A stretch of DNA of 64,000 nt from Aristolochia californica. Its lineage: Eukaryota; Streptophyta; Magnoliopsida; Piperales; Aristolochiaceae. The stretch covers positions 22,973,981-23,037,980 of the forward strand of contig JARWKL010000008.1 in NCBI GenBank assembly GCA_029961685.1, written 5' to 3'. Positions 56,751 to 64,000 of the stretch are shown here, piece after piece. The translations under genes and the position numbers were made by a program. Every line of letters begins with the position of its first letter. Positions within the stretch are counted from its first letter, which is position 1. A model generated the notes under the pieces. It saw only the letters and a program-made list of their open reading frames with translations, was not told the origin of the DNA and made no database searches.

Positions 56751-58600
56751 GATGATTCTGAGGAGCCAAAGGATGTTATCAAGGAGGAACCACCGGAGAT
56801 CTCCTTGCATGCTATTACTGGGCAGAAATCGCCTAAAACGATGCAAGTCCGAGCTCATGTCATCGACTGGGAATTGGTAGGACTAGTCGACTCGGGGAGT
56901 ACACACAATTTCTTGAGTTTAACAGCCGCACAACACCTCCAGCTACAGATACACCCTCATCAGACAGCCACCGTCTCAGTGGCCAATGGCGAGAAGGTCC
57001 CTAGCTATGGGATCAGTAAGGCGGGTTGTCAGGTGGACAAGGCCCACCACATTCACACCATGCAGACACAGGAACAACCGGACAGTTCTATTGATGGTCT
57101 GGTTGAGAAGTTCTCTGACCTCTTCCAGGAGCCTTCGGGGTTGCCTCCCCTAAGGCACTGTGACCACATGATCTGTCTAAAACCAGGATCTGAGGTGGTA
57201 GTTGTGCGACCGTACCGTTACACACACCTTCAGAAGGACGAGATAGAGCGTCAGTGCCAGGATATGTTGCAACAGGTCTTATTCATCCCAATCGCTTCCC
57301 GTTCTCTTCACCCGTCTTACTTGTGAAGAAACGTGATGGGACATGGAGATTTTGCGTGGATTACCGGGAGTTGAACGTTCAAACAGTGAAAGACAAGTTT
57401 TCGATTCTGGTAGTGGATGAGCTCCTGAATGAGTTACATGGGTCGTGGTTATTTACTAAACTCGACCTCCGTTCGGGATACTATCAGGCCCGGATGCACC
57501 CCTCTGATATCGAGAAAACGACATTCCGCACACATCATGGCCACTTTGAGTTCGTCGTCATGCCGTTCGGGTTATCCAATGTACCCTCCACTTTTCAAGC
57601 TCTAATGAATGAGGTATTTAGCCCCTATCTTCGAAAATTTGTTCTTGTGTTTTTTGATGATATTCTTATGTACAACAACTTGGTGGAGGAACATTTGGAA
57701 CACTTGAGGATTGTTTTTGACTTATTACGAGCACATCAGCTCTATTTAAAACATTCCAAGTGTTCTTTTGCGGCTTCACATGTGGCTTATCTGGGACACA
57801 TTATCTCACATGAGGGGGTCACGGTTGATCCTGAGAAGATCCGAATTATTCATGAGTGGCCGAAGCCACAATCTTGTTCTTCATTACGGGGTTTTTTGGG
57901 TCTTGTGGGCTACTACCGCAAATTTATTCAAAACTATGGGCCATTGGCAACACCGTTGACCAATCTCCTCAAGAAAAACTCCTTTATTTGGAATGAGGAG
58001 ACCACCCAGTCGTTTGAGGCACTCAAATCTGCTCTCGCATCCGCACCAGTATTACAGCTTCCTAACTTTGACGCATTATTTGTGGTGGAGTGCGACGCTT
58101 TGGGCGGGGGCATTGGGGCCGTTTTAAATAGTTGGGCCATCCTATTGTGTATTTTAACAAACAATTGGCAGTCTGACATCACAAGCTGGCAACCTATGAG
58201 CGGGAATTGATTGGGTTGGCCAAGGCGGTCCAACATTGGCGGCCTTATCTATGGGGCCGGGCATTTCTCATACGCACGGATCACTATAGCCTTAAATTCC
58301 TACTGGAGCAATGTTTAACAACGTCGCCACGGTAGCACTGGATTAGTAAGTTGTTGGGGTTTGACTTCTCAGTGGAATATCGTGAGGGGAGATTGAATAA
58401 GGCAGCATATGCCTTGTCGCGGTGTTTTGAGGATCAGCATTCGATCTATTCGCCCAGCCAACCGCGATTTCTCATCCTTGACTTGGAGAGAGATGCACAT
58501 GCCACTGACCCTGCGTTGCAGGAGTTGCATCGGAAAATTTCGAAGGGGACAATGAATTCGAAGTGGTCCATCCAAGATTCATTTATTTATTAAAAGCAGC
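56751..58600 (+). pseudogene. Ty3/gypsy protease, RT and RNase H (element E)
   Basis: Protease active site LVDSGSTHNF lies near 56882-56911. The sequence then runs into the RT linker (GLPPLRHCDHM). A frame change near 57280 leads to the 57254-58210 frame with SSPVLLVKKRDGTWRFCVDY, TKLDLRSGYYQARMH, MPFGLSN and catalytic FFDDI (about 57650-57664). RNase H follows with VECDALGGGIGAVL near 58086; its later part is in other frames, with stops near 58208 and 58334. RT itself is the best preserved part and is closely like that of element A. Confidence 0.9.
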
Positions 58601-59930
58601 GGTTTTTCCTTCCACCTGTGTCCGACTTGATTCCAGCTATTCTCTTTGCCTACCATGACAACACACACGAGGGGATACAGAAGACATTGCACAGAATTCG
58701 GGTTGATTTTTACTGGCAAGCCATGAAGCCCTCTATTGCGACTTATGTAGGCGACTGTCAGGTCTGCCAACGTAACAAAGCCGACCACTTGAGTCCAGTT
58801 GGTCTTCTCTAGCCTCTGGCCCTTCCTACGCAGGTTTGGGCTGACATTTCGATGAACTTTGTGGAGGGTCTACCCCTGTCCTCCGGCAAATCTGTACTTT
58901 TCATGGTGGTTGATAGATTCTCAAAGTACGGATATTTTATATCGCTGGCTCATCCTTATAAAGCAACATAGGTTGCTCAGACTTTCCTGGAGCAGATAGT
59001 CTGCTTACATGGCATCCCGGAATCAATTGTGAGTGACCGAGATGCAGTCTTCACGAGCACCTTTTGGCAAGAACTCTTTCGCTTGAGTGCGACTAAATTG
59101 TAGTTCTCCTCCGCCTATCATCCGCAGACTGACGGGCAGACTAGGGTGGTTAACCGCACCATCGAGATGTATCTACGGGCAGACTGGGGTGGTTAACCGC
59201 ACCATCGAGATGTATCTACGGTGCTTGGTGGGCGATCGTCCGAGACACTGGGTTCAATGGCTTCCGTGGGCCGAGTACCGTTACAACACTTCGTTCCACT
59301 CTGCCTTGCAATCCACTCCTTTTCGGGTACGATATTGCAGGGATCCACCTCGTCTTCTCTCGTACACCCCAGGGTCCACCTGCGTGGACGCGATTGATCA
59401 GGCACTCATGGACCGTGATCTGCTGCTACACAATATCACAGAACGACTACGATGAGCCCAAGTTCGCATTAAAGATGTCTACGACAAAGGCCACTGTGAG
59501 GTCTCTTTTGAGGTTGGGGATTATGTGTGGCTACGGCTCCAACCCTACCGCCAACAGTCTCTTGCGGGACCTCCACGTCATAAGCTCTCTCCCAAATTTT
59601 TTGGGTCGTTCCCCATTCTTCGGCGCGTAGGACCAGTCGCTTATCAACTCAAATTTCCAAACACGGTCAAGCTTCATGATGTCTTTCATGTCTCCCTCTT
59701 GAAGTCACATTCCGGGGCGCCGCCTTCATCCACTTCATTCCTACCACCGGTTGATAATGGCGAGGTTATACTTACCCCTGCCGCAGTGCTACGTGCTCGA
59801 CTGACTAATGACGAGTGGGAGATTCTCATTTAGTGGACGGACCCTAACCTTGATGCTGCAACATGGGAAAGTGTGAACATCTTCAAATAGGTCTACCCAG
59901 CTTTTGAGCTTGAGGACAAGCTCTTTCTCC
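58601..59930 (+). pseudogene. Ty3/gypsy integrase and chromodomain-like C-terminus (element E)
   Basis: The HHCC zinc region is seen as HDNTHEG and CQVCQRNKADH (58650-58790). The core follows: ADISMNFVEGLP (first Asp) near 58840, SIVSDRDAVF (second Asp) near 59025. In the third motif, [11 protein letters not shown] near 59128-59160, Arg sits where the catalytic Glu is expected. A 43-bp tandem duplication (59134-59176 and 59177-59219) then shifts the frame. The C-terminus ends with LLKSH, RARLTNDEWEILI, a TAG, then WTDPNLDAATWE, a chromodomain-type ending. Polypurine tract CAGGGGGAGGCAGA precedes the LTR. Confidence 0.88.
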
Positions 59931-59943
59931 AGGGGGAGGCAGA

Positions 59944-60835
59944 TGTTCTGGACTCGATAGCACACCGAGTCACACAACGAAGGAAGCAACAACAACTCAC
60001 TTAGTAGGATTTATTTCTTATATTACTTTGAGTAGGATTTATTTCTTATATTGTTTTAAATAGGAGTTATTTCTAATTATTGTAATAGGTAGGGTTATAG
60101 GGGCGTTATGGGAATTATTGTAACCCTAACCCTAAAACTCCATGACGTGATCTATTTAAAGGAGAGAATGAATGAAAGAAGGCAAGTTTGAGATTTTAGA
60201 GTAACCTAGTATAAACAGGTTGAGATCACCTTTTGATCTCGAGTTTAGGGTTTACTCCAAAAACCCAACGTATCCTTCATCCTCCATTGTCATCCATCTT
60301 CACCCATCTTACTTCATCATCCATAGCTAGAAGAAGAGCTTCCTGCCCCTTTTTCGAGCCCAAAGAGGGTCTCCCCTCCTTCTCAGCGTCAACAGCAAGC
60401 AAGGGGTCTAACCCTCTTGACGATCAGAAAAGGAGAGGTTTTTTTGGTTCTTCCACGTGAAGGATTGGTACACCTCCTTCCAGCTTGGAGTCACCACGGA
60501 AACAGAGAAGAAACCTTCCCAACGTGAGCTAAGGGCTACCCCTAAGCTAGGACCTCAACCCTAGCATCAGCAACAACAAAGTCAGGGGTAAAACCCTGAT
60601 TGCCGTGAACCAGAAAAGGTATTCTTTTATCAGATCTTTCCACGTTGATATATTTTCCATCATATCTATATCTCTTGCACTATATTGGGTTATCAAAGGA
60701 TTGACTGATCACGTGAGGAAGATCAATCAAAGAAGGGATCTTTAATCCTCCTTACCGAGTCCAGCAACTCAGTACCAGTGCTGGATTCACAAATCCCACG
60801 CCGTGTTACTCGATCCATGACCCAGGACCGTAAAA
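59944..60835 (+). repeat. 3' LTR of gypsy element E
   Basis: It is 892 bp and aligned throughout with the 5' LTR, including 'aaccctaaccctaaaa' near 60122. It starts TGTTCTGGACTC; its last bases read CGTAAAA where the 5' LTR has CGTAACA, so the canonical CA end has mutated. Confidence 0.92.
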
Positions 60836-61640
60836 GAATATCCCACCAAACTACACATAGAGAAGAAGTCAATAAGTAGTTATTGGCAAATCCTTAAGCC
60901 TTCATTGTCAAAGACTTGCAATTCTTCTCTAAATATTCTTTTGAGTGAAAGAGAGTTACACACTTGCATTATCTTTGCTCTTTCCTCCTCCTATCCTTGC
61001 ATTTCACATTAGTCAAGCTCCCATATACTACACATTGTGCTAAAAAGAAGATAATGCTTGGATCTCTCAAGGAGAAGGTACTTTCGAAATGTTGGGTGTA
61101 AGTTTTCCTTTATTGATTCTCATTTGAGAAAGATTTATCTAGAACCTATTTAATCTAGATAGAAAGACTTAGCTAGATCTAGAATCTAAAAAATCTTTTG
61201 GGTAGATTGAGTATGTAAAAAGCGTGTATTGAGCTACAAGTGGCTTAAAGAGAGCCGAAATCTCATTATTTAATTCTAGCTATTAGATTTTTTTAAAATA
61301 TTTGAATATTCCAAGCAAGGGTTCTTCGATGGTGAATACTAATAGGGGAACATCGATCATTAAAATTCTCGTCTCATATGGTATGTGTATGTTTATTTTA
61401 CTTTGAAATTGCTTATCATATAATTTTTTATTACATGCACTACTTAGTTTTACCTTAAAATTCTCTAGCAAGTTTCTGATAGTGGCTAGGCATAAACATG
61501 TTTCAAAGAGAGATTTAGGGCAATTATATTTGTAGGGATTTTTTAAAATACTAATTATTTTTTTATTTTACTCATATCTAATTTTCATTTGCAGTGACAT
61601 TCCTAAGAGCCTTCCATATCTTCTCTTCAAAAATATTAAA
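60836..61640. other. Continuation of the interrupted repeat; no gene
   Basis: AT-rich, transposon-like sequence with 'tctttgctctttcctcc' and 'acacttgcattatctttgc', typical of the R/U5 part of SIRE-type copia LTRs. It probably continues the repeat at 53556-54489 across gypsy element E. No open gene is visible. Confidence 0.4.
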
Positions 61641-61649
61641 AATACTTTT

Positions 61650-62880
61650 TTATATAGGGCATTAGGAAAAGAGGTGTACATGGAGCAACCTCTTGTGTAA
61701 GTTACTCAGAAAGATATCGAAAAAGTGTGTAGGTTAAATAAAAGAATTTATGGCCTCCACAAAGTCTAGGAGTGTAGTTTGACAAACTTAACAAAGTAAT
61801 TATGTCTTGAGATTTACTAGAAGCCATTGTAACCATTCATTGTTTGTCTTGAAAAGATCTTTTGGAGTTGTGGTGGTAATATTACATGTGGATTAGTATT
61901 TTCAAAAAAGTATTTGAAAAAGTATTGAAATAAAGGAGCAAATTGTAAAACACTTTCCTACTAAGGACTTGGGTCCATCAAGTAGGGAAAAATTGTTTTA
62001 TCATAGACAAAGTATGTCATAGATATGCTACAGGAGCATGGGTTGCAAGGAGCAAGGAATGTTGAGACACCTATGGAAGTGAACCAAAATTTTCATGAAG
62101 ATGATAGTGCAAAACTCAAAAATAAGACCATGTACAAAAGGTTATTTGACAAACTTGTTCATACCACAGTAACTCAGTCTAACATATCATTTTTTGAGTA
62201 CGGTACATCAATTTATGGAGTGTCCTAAAAAATACATTTAGAGGCAGCATACATGATATTGAGATACTTTAAAGAGGGCACCAAGAAGAAGATTATCGTA
62301 TGAGTTACATGGTCATTTTGCAAATTGAGAAATATTCAAATTCAAATTATGGAGGGTGCAAGATGGATAGGAAATCTACCACTGTTTAATGGGCTAGAAG
62401 AGTAAGAAAGAAAATGTAGCAGTTCATTCTAGGATAGAAGCTTAAATCTAAACAATGGCTCATATAGTTAGTAAACTTGAAATCTACAATTGGCTATGGT
62501 GTATTTGTTGATGGAAATTTAATTATCTACAAGAGTAAGAAACAAAATGTTGCAGCCCATTCTAGTACAAATACTAAATACCAAGCAATGGCTCATATAG
62601 TTATTGAACTCCTCTAAGTCTATTAGTTTTGCAACAATCAATCTTCCCCACTAAAGAGGCTATGATTATGCAATTTGATAACCATGCTGTGATTTTCATT
62701 GCTTGGTAACTCGGCATGAACCAACCAAGCATGTAGAAGGAGACTGTTATTTCACCCGTAATGATGTGATCAGTGGAATTGCGGTCACTGCATATGTTAA
62801 GTTATTGATAAGCTTACTGATATTTTTTCTAAGGATTTAGGCAAGTGAGAATTTGAAATTTTTTGTAACAAGTTAGGGTA
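61650..62880 (+). pseudogene. Ty1/copia RT and RNase H remnant F, highly degraded
   Basis: Broken plus-strand pieces match copia polymerase: KEVYMEQPLV and VCRLNKRIYGLHK (about 61670-61770), the NVETPMEVNQ region (62050-62075), then RNase H as KSKKQNVAAHSS near 62533-62560, QFDNHAVIFIA near 62680, and HEPTKHVEGDCYF near 62717-62755. A stretch near the SKKQNVA motif occurs twice (about 62396-62490 and 62533-62620). Gag, integrase and the catalytic YVDD are missing or unreadable. Confidence 0.75.
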
Positions 62881-62913
62881 TATTGACATATGCTCTAGGT
62901 TGAGGGGGAGTTT

Positions 62914-63262
62914 TGAAATATATGTAATAGGTAGTTTGGTCATTTCACTCTTGTCATATGTCTCCCTTAGGATAATAGCGGTAAGTTTCTCATCACATTG
63001 GAGTTATATACTTCAACTTTCATTTTATTAAGAGAAGTATTTAAGGAGATAATAGTTCAAGTATAGAGGGGTATTTTTGTAACTTTGGTGTTTTATCACA
63101 TAACTGAATATATAAAAGGAAGGGAGTCAATCTCTCCCTTAACGAGTGTTGAACGGACACATTCTTTCTCTCCCTTCTTCTCTCCCTTCTTCTCTCCTTT
63201 CTCTCCTTTCTCTCTTCTCTTGTCTTTTCTTTCTTAATTTCAGAGTTCTACATATTTTAACA
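62914..63262 (+). repeat. 3' LTR and polypurine tract of copia remnant F
   Basis: TTGAGGGGGAG (62900-62910) is a polypurine tract. The LTR probably starts TGAAATATATG (62914) and ends TTTTAACA (63262), about 349 bp, with a CTCTCCCTTCTT-rich 3' part. Boundaries rest on one copy only. Confidence 0.55.
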
Positions 63263-63281
63263 TCTACTTGATTGAGAGGTG

Positions 63282-64000
63282 CTGGTAAAAAAAAAAAAAA
63301 ACACACACACACACACACAATTGTAAAGCAAGTAGCCCATATAAAGTTGGGTCAAACCTTGTGTAGGCAAAACCACCCTTTATCTCAACTACATCTCAAC
63401 TACATTGTGAGAAGCCTATGCAACTGAACATTAGCTACTAAAATAAGCTCTTTGATGATCAAAATTTTGTTACTCAGTTGGCTATTGAAATTCCTTTTGA
63501 GGGTAAAAAATTGCTAAGTCTTGTTTGTTGCTATTGAAAATCCCTATACAGTAGTTGCTAATAGTAAGTCCCTGTGTGGGCTGATGTTATTGAAAATCCT
63601 TTTATGAGTCTAAGCTAGTACAGTTTAGTGAGTTGTTATAAATTCCTTTTTGTCTAGACAAGAGTGTCTAGTTAGCTGCTGAAAAATCTTTTATGAGTCT
63701 AAGCTGATAGTCTAGTTTGTTGATATAAATCTATGTGAAAATGTGCATTGCAAATTGGTTATTGCAATCAATAGAGTGGCATAAGTCAGTACATATGCAA
63801 CACTCTAATTATTTGTAGAGACAATTTGATGTAAGTGTAATTGGCAACCCAAACATTATCAATTAACATTTGAAGTGCAAACACCTTGAGAGTATGTCAA
63901 CAATCCAAGATGTAATTATGCAGTATTATAAATTTTTGTATGTTCTTTATGTTATTAATTATTTGTGTTTAAACTTTAATGTTAAAATTAACATTGTACA
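63282..64000 (+). repeat. A/AC microsatellite and third copy of the motif-rich LTR-like repeat
   Basis: An A run and (AC)n tract (about 63285-63319) precede sequence that matches 21870-22760 and the reverse of 32830-33240. Shared blocks include 'agtaagtccctgtgtggg' near 63560 and 'taaatctatgtgaaaatgtg' near 63726. It continues to the window edge with no coding sequence. Confidence 0.6.

Larger units (their letters stand above)
54490..60835 (+). mobile_element. Ty3/gypsy chromovirus-like retrotransposon E, full length
   Basis: Two long LTRs, a PBS, gag, protease, RT, RNase H, integrase and a chromodomain-like C-terminus followed by a polypurine tract are all present in gypsy order. Flanking 5-mers are AAATA (54485-54489) and GAATA (60836-60840), which differ at one base and are consistent with an aged target duplication. 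LTRs differ by scattered substitutions and small indels. Internal duplications, a long G run and many stops make it inactive. Confidence 0.94.

Noticed and set aside
60121..60136. Interstitial telomere
   Set aside because: Only about two telomere-like units occur, at the same place in both LTRs of one retrotransposon.
1..64000. A coordinated novel gene system (operon, defence island, biosynthetic cluster)
   Set aside because: Only one intact gene was recognised. Other coding sequence is retrotransposon, DNA transposon, plastid or retrocopy remnant.

Overview
This window is nuclear DNA from a flowering plant, probably a dicot or magnoliid, although the species cannot be named from sequence alone. 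The evidence is an intron-containing plant gene, plant bZIP sequence, decayed plastid DNA and dense nested LTR retrotransposons whose primer-binding sites match initiator-Met tRNA. It is gene-poor, transposon-rich chromatin. Only one gene looks intact: an eight-exon PI-PLC X-domain phosphodiesterase with a predicted GPI anchor (24146-26156, +).

Layout, 1-15.6 kb: a minus-strand Ty3/gypsy element runs off the left edge, and a 387-bp TRIM with a perfect 5-bp target duplication is inserted in its gag region. Two 903-bp-spaced tandem units with primer-binding sites follow, then a minus-strand LTR. Next is an inverted-repeat pair (6.2 and 13.7 kb) that brackets a plastid 16S rRNA fragment, an intronless bZIP (G-box-binding factor) pseudogene and a tandem array of a 140-bp TRIM. 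Plastid ccsA and rps18 fragments lie beyond it.

Layout, 15.6-43 kb: a 5'-truncated Ty1/copia element, minus-strand LTR remnants, the PI-PLC gene, a full-length copia element with two LTRs (26980-32811), motif-rich LTR-like repeats, a minus-strand copia gag remnant, and a LINE (endonuclease plus RT remnants).

Layout, 43-64 kb: a non-autonomous LTR element, a 1-kb pyrimidine tract with a run of 39 C, a short endogenous pararetrovirus RT fragment, a CACTA (TNP2-type) transposase pseudogene, an LTR-like region full of TGATCGATCA-type palindromes, a full-length Ty3/gypsy chromovirus-like element with 896/892-bp LTRs (54490-60835), and a degenerate copia 3' end.

I found no operon-like or defence-like system. 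The unusual content is structural: the TRIM insertion and its tandem derivative, composite plastid insertions, the retrocopied transcription factor, and several LTR families built from short repeated motifs. Nearly all transposon reading frames contain stops or frameshifts, so they are listed as pseudogenes. Percent identities were not computed; statements about similarity come from reading the sequences side by side.
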